A DNA stretch of 64,000 bases from Lysinibacillus parviboronicapiens (GTDB lineage Bacteria > Bacillota > Bacilli > Bacillales_A > Planococcaceae). The stretch spans positions 124,001-188,000 of the forward strand of contig NZ_PYWI01000004.1 of NCBI RefSeq assembly GCF_003049575.1, read 5' to 3'. Of the stretch, positions 1 to 8,008 are shown one piece after another. A program made the translations under genes and the position numbers. Below the pieces are notes generated by a model. It searched no databases, had not been told where the DNA came from, and saw only the letters and a program-made list of their open reading frames with translations. The first letter of the stretch is position 1. Each line of letters starts with the position of its first letter.

Positions 1-205
1 AAATATCCAGATTACGTGCTGAGTCGTGCGCATCCTTGAGTAAAATCTCTGTCGCTCCACCAAGTATAGCGCCCTCTATGGCAGCCTCTACTTCCTTTGT
101 CATTTGCTTGCGAAAAAATTCATTATCCGGCGCATTGAGCTCCGTTTCACTCCATGATGTTGTACCCGTAATTCCTTCAATATCTGCACTTATATATACC
201 TTCAT
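1..205 (-). CDS. dppA: D-aminopeptidase DppA-like (M55 family), N-terminal part only
   Basis: The reverse strand from 205 reads MKVYISADIEGITGTTSW and continues through GGATEILLKDAHDS to the window edge. This matches the N-terminus of the zinc-dependent M55 D-aminopeptidase family (Bacillus DppA), whose first metal ligands lie in the S-x-D-x-E-G motif (here SADIEG). The family removes N-terminal D-amino acids, typically D-Ala, from peptides. The start ATG overlaps the stop of the upstream VanX-like gene as ATGA, so the two are probably translationally coupled. About 68 residues are visible; the C-terminal part lies outside the window. The family call is firm; the substrate is inferred. Confidence 0.85.
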   Translation of the reverse strand, partial: MKVYISADIEGITGTTSWSETELNAPDNEFFRKQMTKEVEAAIEGAILGGATEILLKDAHDSARNLDI

Positions 206-939
206 AGATATCGATACTCCTTTACTTGATTGTCTTGAATCTGTGCTTCGATAGCACCATAACTGGCTTTTGGGGCATTCACTCGTGTTGCCCAGGCGAT
301 ATTGTGCAAGTCATAGTGCCACCATTCCTCTGCATAATTTGTAAACCCGACCATGGTCATACAGTTATACAGCAGACGACGATGCAGACAGGCTTCGTAA
401 TTTTCTGCTGTATGCTGTTCGAAATAACGCGTTGCTGATTTTGCACTTAGTTCATCAAACGCCGTACCAAGATTTAACGCCTTGCCATTTATATCCCCCA
501 GTGTTACATCAATGGCTCCCCCTGTTAGATGAGGAGCCAAATGTTCATTTCCTAAGCGTGGAAACGCTACATACTTTCGCGTTTCTTTGACAACCTCTTC
601 TTGCGTAAAATCAGGATATTGCCTCTTTATTTGTTGCGAAAACTGCGTAAACAAAAATTGTTGCACCTGTAATGGACGATAGCCGTCATACACAATAACA
701 CGATAATTTTCAGGCAAAAGCCGGACTGCTTGTTTCAAACGCTCATACGCACCATCACGCAAATAAAGCGACTTAAGGCTGTGCGGAATGTGCTGTAAAT
801 AATAAATGGGCTTGACAAAAATTCGAGCATCATCCTCGCCAACTCGTATGAGTGGTTCGCTATTTTCTTGCATAGATGGAGGCTGTTGTCTATTGGTAGC
901 CTTTAATACATCAATTGGCTGAAATAATTTCCCTTGCAT
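202..939 (-). CDS. ddpX: D-alanyl-D-alanine dipeptidase, VanX/DdpX type (M15D)
   Basis: Zinc D,D-dipeptidase of about 245 residues, expected to split D-Ala-D-Ala released from peptidoglycan. Visible motifs are YDGYRP (Arg about 88), HLTGGAIDVT (His137 and Asp144) and EEWWHYD (Glu205, His208); the H-x6-D and E-x2-H spacings match the VanX zinc ligands and catalytic Glu. No signal peptide is seen, so it is likely cytoplasmic. Three consecutive in-frame ATGs (945, 942, 939) follow a GGGGTG site; the third has the best spacing. The stop overlaps the start of the M55 aminopeptidase, so both probably process D-Ala peptides. No vanA/vanH-like genes are nearby, so a nutritional or wall-recycling role is more likely than vancomycin resistance. 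Confidence 0.9.
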   Translation of the reverse strand: MQGKLFQPIDVLKATNRQQPPSMQENSEPLIRVGEDDARIFVKPIYYLQHIPHSLKSLYLRDGAYERLKQAVRLLPENYRVIVYDGYRPLQVQQFLFTQFSQQIKRQYPDFTQEEVVKETRKYVAFPRLGNEHLAPHLTGGAIDVTLGDINGKALNLGTAFDELSAKSATRYFEQHTAENYEACLHRRLLYNCMTMVGFTNYAEEWWHYDLHNIAWATRVNAPKASYGAIEAQIQDNQVKEYRYL

Positions 940-945
940 CATCAT

Positions 946-1227
946 GCACCCCTACTCTCGAAAGCATAGCAAGCAAAGTATATGTTTCTTTTTTGATAAT
1001 TCTGTATTTTTAAAGTAAATGTTAGCACACCAAATATTCGTTGACTAGATAAAAAAAGCATTATTACAAATAAATGGTTATTTTCTTATTTTCATACAAA
1101 ATGCGCAATTTCCTTGTTGAAAATCTACGTAGCAAGTCGAAATGTCCTATTTTTCAGAAATTTTTAGACAAAGAAAAAAGCTATTGAAACACGTAAGTGT
1201 CACAATAACTTTTTACAATTTACTATA
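946..1227. other. Intergenic, AT-rich, ends in terminator
   Basis: No coding sequence is supported here. The right part holds the terminator of the S58 peptidase gene; the left part should hold the promoter of the dipeptidase gene, but I see no clear consensus. Confidence 0.5.
1174..1215 (-). terminator. Rho-independent terminator after S58 peptidase
   Basis: Hairpin with arms AAAAAGCTATTG and CAATAACTTTTT plus an inner ACAC/GTGT pair around GTAA. On the minus strand it ends in a T run just after the peptidase stop. Confidence 0.75.
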
Positions 1228-2283
1228 TTACTTACCATCAAACTGATAGGCTTCCACTACATGACCATCTCGACCTTTTGTTGTTTGTGCCTGTGATAGA
1301 GAATTTAAAATGGCTTCTTCTGTCGCTTCTGCCGTCGCAGTAAATAATTGATTCATAATTGCATGATCCTCACGCAACTGCGTACGTGTTTCTACATGTT
1401 GGTTCGACGTATGTGGAATGTGGTGGGCCGTTGTAAAACCTATGACAATATCTCCACTACCATGTGAAAAATGACTACCCGTACGCCCAAGACCAATACC
1501 ACAGCGCTTAATCACACGAGACAGCTGGCGACTACTAAGCGGGGCATCCGTTGCCAACACAATTATTATCGAACCATCTGTTGGCGATAAAGTCGAGTCA
1601 CTCTGATTGCTCTTGAGCTGGTAACGGTCGGCTAAAAACTCAGTGCTATGCCCAAAATTGCTTAACACCAAACAGCCAACTGTATAAGTTATTTCTTGTT
1701 CCACTGTGACAATACGCGAAGCAGTGCCGATGCCGCCCTTATAGCCAAAACATATCATGCCTTTTCCTGCTCCAACTGCCCCTTCTCTTGCTACATCTTC
1801 TGATGCACTGTGAATTGCTTCAATCGCATGTGCAGGCGAAACCGGACAGGCACGAATAGAATTTAAATAACTATCATTGCATTCCCCTACGACAATATTT
1901 ATCGTCCCTGTCGAATTGCCAATCTCTGTATTGGCATCTAACATATATTGTAAAGTGCCTTGTGTGACAGCAGGTACCCCAAATGTATTCGTTAGCATAA
2001 TCGGTGATTCAAGGACCCCTAGCTCATTAACTTGTACAAGTCCTGTCGTCTTGCCAAAGCCGTTTAGTACATAGCTTGCAGCGGTGACCTTGTGCTGAAA
2101 TAGATTTCCTCCGTGCGGTAAAATCGCTGTTACCCCTGTACATGCATAGGTACCGTCTTGATTCAACTTTTCATCAAGCGTCACATGCCCTACACGCACG
2201 CCTGCTACATCTGTTATACAGTTTTTCGGTCCTATCGGTAACGAACCAATGACTATACCCATGTCTCGTACTTTTTTCTGCAT
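1228..2283 (-). CDS. S58 (P1/DmpA) family L-aminopeptidase/D-esterase
   Basis: Ntn-hydrolase-like self-processing peptidase of 351 residues. The N-terminal part has the family's ITDVAGVRVGH motif (about 23-33), then GAGKGM and GYKGGIGTASR (about 171-190). DGSIIIVLATDAPL (about 236-249) carries the Gly237-Ser238 bond expected to be cut autocatalytically so that Ser becomes the N-terminal nucleophile. DmpA of Ochrobactrum releases N-terminal L-residues and D-amino acid amides or esters. The start follows GAGGTGATGGC. It lies between a racemase and a D,D-dipeptidase on the same strand but with gaps over 50 bp and a terminator, so it is a separate or partly separate unit. A second S58 member sits near 61 kb. 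Confidence 0.88.
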   Translation of the reverse strand: MQKKVRDMGIVIGSLPIGPKNCITDVAGVRVGHVTLDEKLNQDGTYACTGVTAILPHGGNLFQHKVTAASYVLNGFGKTTGLVQVNELGVLESPIMLTNTFGVPAVTQGTLQYMLDANTEIGNSTGTINIVVGECNDSYLNSIRACPVSPAHAIEAIHSASEDVAREGAVGAGKGMICFGYKGGIGTASRIVTVEQEITYTVGCLVLSNFGHSTEFLADRYQLKSNQSDSTLSPTDGSIIIVLATDAPLSSRQLSRVIKRCGIGLGRTGSHFSHGSGDIVIGFTTAHHIPHTSNQHVETRTQLREDHAIMNQLFTATAEATEEAILNSLSQAQTTKGRDGHVVEAYQFDGK

Positions 2284-2337
2284 GCCATCACCTCACCATT
2301 AAATTAGTGACAATATGAAGCCCCCAAAGACTGTGGA

Positions 2338-3057
2338 TTAAGCGTCCCTGCCATTCAATCCGTTTTCGGATGGGATTGCCGTTGCCGCTGCGGCATGGGC
2401 ATGAATTACCGTTGTATCAAATACAGGCACAGCTACATCTTCCTGCTTAATCAATAAGCCTATCTCCGTACAACCAAGAATAATGCCTTGTGCTCCTTCC
2501 TCTATTAACTTTTCAATCACCTGTAAATAATAGGATTTTGAAACAGAGTCAATTTTACCTAAACATAATTCCTCATAAATGATTCGATTGACGCTGTTAC
2601 GCTCTAGCTCACTTGGAATCACTACCTCGATGCCAAAACCTTCAACTCTAGCTTTATAAAAGTCTTGCTCCATCGTATATTTTGTTCCAAGCAGTGCAAT
2701 CTTTTGTAAACCCGCCTGTTGAATTTGTGCGGCTGTTGCGTCAGCAATATGTAGAATAGGTATTGTAATGTTGACCTCAATCACGTCAATGACCTTATGC
2801 ATCGTATTCGTACAAATCACAATGAAATCGGCACCTGCTCTCTCTAAAGATTGTGCCGCTTCTCCAAGCACATGCCCAGCTTGTTCCCATTCACCTGCCG
2901 CTTGATAATGTTCGATTTCTTGAAAATCAACACTGTACAAAATACATTTTGCCGAATGCAAACCGCCTAGTTGTTGCTTGACGTTTTCATTGATCAGTCG
3001 ATAATATTCAGCTGAAGACTCCCAGCTCATGCCCCCGATTAATCCAATTGTTTTCAT
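2338..3057 (-). CDS. Aspartate/glutamate racemase family protein
   Basis: A 239-residue cofactor-independent racemase. The N-terminus MKTIGLIGGMSWESS is typical, and the two catalytic cysteines are visible as ICTNTMH (Cys82) and LGCTE (Cys196). The family interconverts L- and D-Asp or Glu, though RacX/YgeA-type members act on other amino acids, so the substrate is uncertain. The start is preceded by CGGAGGGTGATGCA. Its place next to D-peptide hydrolases suggests that released D-residues are converted to usable L-forms, which is inference. The C-terminal tail after residue 225 is Ala-rich and looks unstructured. Confidence 0.85.
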   Translation of the reverse strand: MKTIGLIGGMSWESSAEYYRLINENVKQQLGGLHSAKCILYSVDFQEIEHYQAAGEWEQAGHVLGEAAQSLERAGADFIVICTNTMHKVIDVIEVNITIPILHIADATAAQIQQAGLQKIALLGTKYTMEQDFYKARVEGFGIEVVIPSELERNSVNRIIYEELCLGKIDSVSKSYYLQVIEKLIEEGAQGIILGCTEIGLLIKQEDVAVPVFDTTVIHAHAAAATAIPSENGLNGRDA

Positions 3058-3157
3058 TGCATCACCCTCCGTATAAATATCTAATATTATACTAGAAATT
3101 CATCCCAATAAAACACGAATTTTACTTTTCCATCTCTACTTCAGCTTTTTTCAAATA

Positions 3158-3541
3158 GGATAAAGTGAAACTCAATCAGTGGTCCCCACTGATTGGTAGT
3201 TGAACCAATCGGGCCTCTACGGTCAGTTGATCGCCTCTCCCCTTGAAGCGCGTCTTACTGACCGTTTATGCGGGATAAAGTGAAACTTCAATCAGTGGGT
3301 GTCTCTTTTTCCCCACTGATTGGTAGTTGAACCAATCGGGCTTTTACGGTCAGTTGATCGCCTCACCACTGGAAATGCGTCTTACTGACCGTTTATGCGG
3401 GATAAAGTGGAACTCAATCAGTGGTCCCCACTAAATGATAGTTGAACCAATCGGGCTTTTACGGTCAGTTGATCGCCTCTCCACTTGAAGCGCGTCTTAC
3501 TGACCGTTTATGCGGGATAAAGGGAAACTTCAATCAGTGGG
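3158..3541. repeat. Tandem array of two-hairpin intergenic repeats
   Basis: Three adjoining units (3158-3272, 3273-3399, 3400-3514; 115, 127 and 115 bp) and a 27-bp partial fourth unit (3515-3541). Each starts GGATAAAGTG and holds two potential hairpins: AATCAGTGG with CCACTGATT, and ACGGTCAGT with ACTGACCGT. Unit 2 differs by a short insertion in the first loop; unit 3 has a damaged first stem. Diverged single copies lie near 21.4, 30.9 and 51.6 kb. No ORF spans the array. Confidence 0.85.
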
Positions 3542-3802
3542 ATTAAAAACGAATTATTTATATTGGTATGAAAGAAAAAATAACATTTATACTAATAAAA
3601 AAATACTAAATGCTCTGATTCAAAAATTTAAAATTGAGTAATTCTATCAAGGTTTCCCTCTTCATTTTATTTCCTATATGAAATCATTATAAAATGGGAG
3701 GCTTATTTATCTGATTATTAACATTTTTTAGTATTTTCAATAAGTTGATTTTTCACAAAAAAACAGTGTAGACTAAAACGTACTGAAAAAGGGGGAAGAT
3801 AG
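3542..3802. other. AT-rich leader of the AlsT-type symporter gene
   Basis: Very AT-rich, non-coding. It should carry the promoter of the symporter gene; a GGGGGAAG ribosome site lies just before the start at 3803. No riboswitch or T-box motif is seen. Confidence 0.4.
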
Positions 3803-5200
3803 ATGCAATGGATTTCAGATATTGTTAACTCAACGAATGATATTTTATGGACGTATATACTCATCGTATTGTTAATAGCAGCAGGTTTGTATTTTTCATT
3901 CGGCACTAAGTTTGTGCAAATACGTCTCTTTGGCGAAATGTTTCGTTTAATAGTTGAAAAAAGAGAGGGAGAATCTGGCGTTTCTCCATTCCAGGCCTTT
4001 ACGATTAGCGCAGCCTCTCGCGTTGGTACTGGTAATATCACAGGGGTGGCACTCGCTATTGGTGTAGGTGGACCAGGTGCGGTATTTTGGATGTGGATTA
4101 TTGCCATTGTAGGTATGGCTACAGCATTTATAGAAAGTACGCTTGCACAGGTTTACAAGGTAAAAGACGGCAACACTTTCCGTGGTGGCCCTGCCTATTA
4201 TATGGAAAAAGCTTTAGGTCAACGCAAATTAGGCATTATTTTTAGTATTCTTTTAACGCTAAGCTTTGGTTTTATCTTTAATGCAGTGCAGTCTAATACG
4301 ATTGCAACCTCTGTCGGAGAAGCTTTTCAGATTAAACCTTCTTACATCGGAATCTGTTTGGTTTTGCTAACTGCCGTGATTATTTTTGGTGGCGTACATA
4401 GAATTGTAAAATTTACCCAAGTAATTGTCCCAGTGATGGCTGTTTTTTATTTACTTGTTGCATTTTACGTTGTCGTGACCAATTTCTCTGAAATACCACA
4501 TGTCTTTCAGCTAATTTTATCGCAGGCCTTTGGCCTTCAAGAGGCAGCTGGCGGAGCAATTGGCGTTGCGATCATGCAAGGTGTACGTCGCGGTTTATTT
4601 TCGAATGAAGCTGGTATGGGTAGTGTGCCGAATGCAGCTGCGACTGCCAATACTTCACATCCGGCCAAACAAGGTCTCGTACAAAGTTTAGGTGTATTCT
4701 TTGATACAATCCTTATTTGTTCGGCTACAGCATTCATTATTATTTTAGCTGGTCTTTATGACACAGGTGAAAGTAACGGCATCATCCTCACTCAAAATTC
4801 TTTAGCAGAACATGTTGGTGGATGGGCGCCTTATTTTATAGCCATTTCAATTATTTTCTTCGCCTTTAGTTCTATCATTGGCAATTACTATTACGGAGAA
4901 TCGAATATTGAGTTTATTAATGCTCATAAAGGTTGGATGACTGGTTACCGTGTTTTAGTACTTGTCATGGTGATGTTCGGCTCTGTAGCACAGGTACAAC
5001 TTGTTTGGAACTTAGCGGATCTCTTTATGGGTCTGATGGCGATGATCAATATTGTGGTTATTATGTTACTCGGTAAGATTGCTTTCCTTGTGTTAGATGA
5101 CTTTACACAGCAACGCAAATTGGGTAAAAACCCTGTATTTTTCGCAAAATCAATCCCAGGATTAAAAAATACAGATTGTTGGGAAGACGATCGTAAGTAA
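3803..5200 (+). CDS. Sodium:alanine (AGCS family) symporter
   Basis: Integral membrane carrier of 465 residues, normal for the alanine-or-glycine:cation symporter family. It shows about ten hydrophobic segments and the family blocks GTGNITGVALAIGVGGPGAVFW, FRGGPAYYMEKALG and GLFSNEAGMGSVPNAAA. It is expected to import alanine or glycine with Na+; the B. subtilis relative AlsT has been linked to glutamine, so the substrate is not certain. The ATG follows GGGGGAAGATAG. It stands alone between the repeat array and a strong bidirectional terminator. Confidence 0.9.
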   Translation: MQWISDIVNSTNDILWTYILIVLLIAAGLYFSFGTKFVQIRLFGEMFRLIVEKREGESGVSPFQAFTISAASRVGTGNITGVALAIGVGGPGAVFWMWIIAIVGMATAFIESTLAQVYKVKDGNTFRGGPAYYMEKALGQRKLGIIFSILLTLSFGFIFNAVQSNTIATSVGEAFQIKPSYIGICLVLLTAVIIFGGVHRIVKFTQVIVPVMAVFYLLVAFYVVVTNFSEIPHVFQLILSQAFGLQEAAGGAIGVAIMQGVRRGLFSNEAGMGSVPNAAATANTSHPAKQGLVQSLGVFFDTILICSATAFIIILAGLYDTGESNGIILTQNSLAEHVGGWAPYFIAISIIFFAFSSIIGNYYYGESNIEFINAHKGWMTGYRVLVLVMVMFGSVAQVQLVWNLADLFMGLMAMINIVVIMLLGKIAFLVLDDFTQQRKLGKNPVFFAKSIPGLKNTDCWEDDRK

Positions 5201-5206
5201 ACAAAA

Positions 5207-5241
5207 CAAAAGCCATCGAGAATTCCCTCTCGATGGCTTTT
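5207..5241 (+). terminator. Terminator after symporter gene
   Basis: Perfect stem AAAAGCCATCGAGA / TCTCGATGGCTTTT with a short loop directly after the symporter stop. The A and T flanks allow it to work in both directions. Confidence 0.85.
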
Positions 5242-5261
5242 GAACGTTTTGAATAACCCTT

Positions 5262-5404
5262 TCAACAAGTGGCTGCAACACATGATGTCACAATGGCACC
5301 TAATACAAGGCCCTTTTCATTCTGTCGCTGCATGGCGCCACTGCTTTGTGCGTTCATCCTTTACATAATTGTTCACGTTCATTGATTTGATTCTTCGTTA
5401 TCAT
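5262..5404 (-). pseudogene. Possible frameshifted small ORF
   Basis: On the minus strand a good ribosome site (GAGGTGATG) precedes ATG at 5404, giving MITKNQINEREQLCKG and a stop. A second frame opens by an ATGA overlap and reads MNAQSSGAMQRQNEKGLVL then GAIVTSCVAATC to a stop at 5262. The second part has a short hydrophobic stretch like that of YtxH-type small proteins. This could be one small gene split by a frameshift or chance reading frames. No function is assigned. Confidence 0.25.
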
Positions 5405-5455
5405 TGATCATCACCTCAAAAGTTTACTTTTAATCAACATAGTATGAAGTTAGAA

Positions 5456-5570
5456 GTTGATTGGAACGAAGAGCGGTGACTCCGGAAAAGTCAAGATCCT
5501 GGACTGAGTGAAGCGAAGGAAGCAGCTCGATTCCGCCCGTGGAAAGCATCCGCCCGTAGTGAAAATCAAC
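5456..5570 (+). repeat. Bacillaceae-type dispersed repeat (GTTGATTGG...AAATCAAC)
   Basis: A 115-bp element bounded by short inverted ends GTTGATT and AATCAAC. It contains GACTCCGGAAAAG and CCCGTGGAAAGCATCCGCC, resembling the widespread Bacillaceae intergenic repeat with GACTCCTGCGGGA and GGAAAGCG motifs. A diverged copy lies at 17842-17989 in opposite orientation. Both copies are joined to the same kind of paired-hairpin element. Confidence 0.7.
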
Positions 5571-5594
5571 AGCTTTACTTAATTTAATTGTAAA

Positions 5595-5680
5595 AGAAAA
5601 AAGACTGTCAACAAACACAATTTTTACGTTTGTTGACAGTCTGAGCCGCTCCTCATCATTACAATGAAGAGCGGTTTTTT
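5595..5680. terminator. Paired-hairpin bidirectional terminator element
   Basis: Hairpin 1 is a perfect 14-bp stem GACTGTCAACAAAC / GTTTGTTGACAGTC (5603-5616, 5628-5641). Hairpin 2 is CCGCTCcTCAT / ATGAaGAGCGG (5646-5674) followed by T7. Each hairpin has a T run on opposite strands, so the element can end transcripts from both sides, including the chemoreceptor gene on the minus strand. Related elements occur at 10810-10900 and 17738-17820. Confidence 0.85.
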
Positions 5681-7641
5681 TAGTATTTAAACTGGCTGAT
5701 GAGCCCTTTTAATTCATCTGCCATATGAGATAGTGCTTGTGCAGATGCATTGATTTCTTCCATGGAAGCTAATTGCTCTTCAGTTGAAGCAGCAACATCT
5801 TCTGATGCAGCCGCATTCCCTTTAGCGGAGAAAGCCAAATCTTCCGTAATTGCGGTTACCTCTTGCACACTCGCCGACATCTGTTCAGATGCAGAAGAAA
5901 CTTCTTCCATTTTAGGAGTAATGTCATTCATCCTTGACATAATAACTTGGAATTTGGCGATTGCTTCATCGGATACACGTAAGCCGTTAAGTACGTCCTC
6001 TGACACTCTTGCCATGATGTGAACAGACTGTGCTGTTTCTTCTTGAATACCATGAATGAGCTCAAAAATCTGACTAGCCGATTGCTGGGATTGCTCGGCC
6101 AGCTTGCGTACTTCATCAGCTACTACTGCAAAACCTTTACCATGCTCCCCTGCTCTTGCCGCTTCGATAGCTGCATTGAGAGCCAGTAGATTAGTTTGAT
6201 CGGCTATGCTTGTAATGACATCTAAAATGGACGAAATTTGTTGAGACCGTTCGTGTAAGGATTGAATTTTATTGTTTGAATCAGTGACAGATAAATGAAT
6301 AGAATTCATTTGATCCTTAGTATCTTGCACTGCTTGTCCGCCCTCGTCAGCCTGTTTAGTCGCATATTGAGACAGATCCGTCACTGTGGACGATATTTCT
6401 GCCACATGAAGGATGGCTTTTGAAAGTTCATTTAACGATTCTGCATTCCTCGTTGCATTCGTTGTTTGTGTGTCTGCGCTTAACGCCACTTCTTGTATAG
6501 AGATGGCCACTTTTTCCGTTGCCTCACTCGTCTGATCGGCATTTGCCGTTAACTCTTCTGCTGAAGATGCAACTTCTTCTGCGTTTAATTCTATTTTTTT
6601 AATAAGTGTACGAAGACTATCTTGCATGTCATTGAAGGCTTGTCCCAATTGCCCAATCTCATCTCTAGAGGTAATTGTCACTTTCTCCGTTAAATCACCT
6701 TTACTAATGGTTACGGCGCTATCTTTTAGGGCTCTAATTGGTTTAATGATTGCTTTAATCACAATATAAACGACAATGGTACTTAAAATAATCGCAATGA
6801 CTAAGACAAGAATCGTATTAGATAAAATCGAAGCTGCTGATTCATCTATTTCTTTAGCAAAAATGGTTCCTGTAATTTTCCAGCCAGTTAATTTATTCGT
6901 AGTAAAAGACATAATGCGATCATCATCATTATAGACATAATCGTACGTACCTGTATCACTTTCGTACATTTTATCTAAGAACTTCTCTTGCAATTCCCCT
7001 CCTGGTTTTAATGTAGGATGAGAAATAACCATATTATTGTCACCAAAAATAGAGGAATAACCATTTTTTCCAATATTAATAGAGTCAGCTACTTTTTGAA
7101 GTTCTGTCAGTGTAATATCTACTGCCACAACTCCTGATTGATCTTTTACCTGGCGAGCAACTGTAACGACCATGTCTCCTGTTCCCGCATCTACATAAGG
7201 CTTTGTCACAAAAGATTTGCCCTTGAGCGCTACAGCTTCTTTATACCACTCTCTTTCCAAGGGGTTATCTGTAGATTCATACTTTTTTGGTTCTACTATA
7301 AATCTACCGTCCTCTGTTCCAACATAGATGCTTAATGTATCAGGATTTAATGCAATAAATTGATTGAACATTGTTCGTAGCGACGCTTCACTCTCTTCAT
7401 ACATAGAGGCATTTATTGCTTCGCTAAAAACACCGACTTCGTGTATTTTTTCACTGATCGTTTTATCTATCTGTTTATTTAACATCTCAACACTTTCATT
7501 TGCGCTAAATAAAATTTCATCTTTGATAGAATCTTTTGCTGAGAGATACGATAAAATCCCCACTGAAAGTACTGGGATGAGTAATACAAGGGCAAATAAT
7601 CCATAGAGCTTGCCTTTAAAGCTTCCAAATATTTTTTTCAT
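5680..7641 (-). CDS. Methyl-accepting chemotaxis protein with dCache sensor
   Basis: Chemoreceptor of 653 residues. TM1 is about residues 10-32, an extracellular dCache-type domain runs to about 270, TM2 is about 277-300, then a HAMP domain and a long cytoplasmic signalling helix pair. The conserved tip reads [18 protein letters not shown] then [20 protein letters not shown], the CheA/CheW contact region. The family senses amino acids, organic acids or similar ligands outside the cell; the ligand here is unknown. The start follows AGGAGAATGGTTGC. No che genes are nearby. A second receptor of a different sensor type lies directly upstream on the same strand. Confidence 0.93.
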   Translation of the reverse strand: MKKIFGSFKGKLYGLFALVLLIPVLSVGILSYLSAKDSIKDEILFSANESVEMLNKQIDKTISEKIHEVGVFSEAINASMYEESEASLRTMFNQFIALNPDTLSIYVGTEDGRFIVEPKKYESTDNPLEREWYKEAVALKGKSFVTKPYVDAGTGDMVVTVARQVKDQSGVVAVDITLTELQKVADSINIGKNGYSSIFGDNNMVISHPTLKPGGELQEKFLDKMYESDTGTYDYVYNDDDRIMSFTTNKLTGWKITGTIFAKEIDESAASILSNTILVLVIAIILSTIVVYIVIKAIIKPIRALKDSAVTISKGDLTEKVTITSRDEIGQLGQAFNDMQDSLRTLIKKIELNAEEVASSAEELTANADQTSEATEKVAISIQEVALSADTQTTNATRNAESLNELSKAILHVAEISSTVTDLSQYATKQADEGGQAVQDTKDQMNSIHLSVTDSNNKIQSLHERSQQISSILDVITSIADQTNLLALNAAIEAARAGEHGKGFAVVADEVRKLAEQSQQSASQIFELIHGIQEETAQSVHIMARVSEDVLNGLRVSDEAIAKFQVIMSRMNDITPKMEEVSSASEQMSASVQEVTAITEDLAFSAKGNAAASEDVAASTEEQLASMEEINASAQALSHMADELKGLISQFKY

Positions 7642-8008
7642 GCAACCATTCTCCTTTTGTCTTCATAGCTTGTAACACTTGTGCTTATGATTATTTGGCG
7701 TATGCCTTTTTTGTGCATACCCGTTTATTGATGTATTGATTAGACTTGAAAAGATTGTCGCTGTCATCTACATATGATTTTTACTTCTCGCTCCTCAATC
7801 AATAATTTTGATCCTTAGATTTTATCGGTCAAAACGCTCAAATTCAAACACTTTTTTTCATTTTCTGCAGCTTTTTACATAAGTAAAATAATTTAATGTA
7901 TTTGCAATCTTTGCATTTTTTAGCGATGACACTATTTTCGTAATTTAGCACATACCAATAACCCCAATGCATCTTCTATGTCTGTAATGCATCGGGGCCT
8001 AAAATGAA
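7642..8008. other. Intergenic between two chemoreceptor genes
   Basis: Non-coding. A hairpin with CCCCaATGCAT and ATGCATcGGGG arms (about 7961-8003) probably ends the upstream chemoreceptor transcript. On the minus strand, TTGAATTT with a downstream ACCGATAA (near 7832-7856) loosely resembles a sigma-D flagellar promoter for the dCache receptor, but this is weak. Confidence 0.4.

Noticed and set aside
202-939. Vancomycin resistance VanX
   Set aside because: Motifs fit VanX-type enzymes, but no vanA/vanH/vanRS genes are near, and the coupled M55 aminopeptidase points to peptide use.
3158-3541. Possible CRISPR array
   Set aside because: Repeats are 115-127 bp and adjoin without unique spacers, and no cas genes are present.
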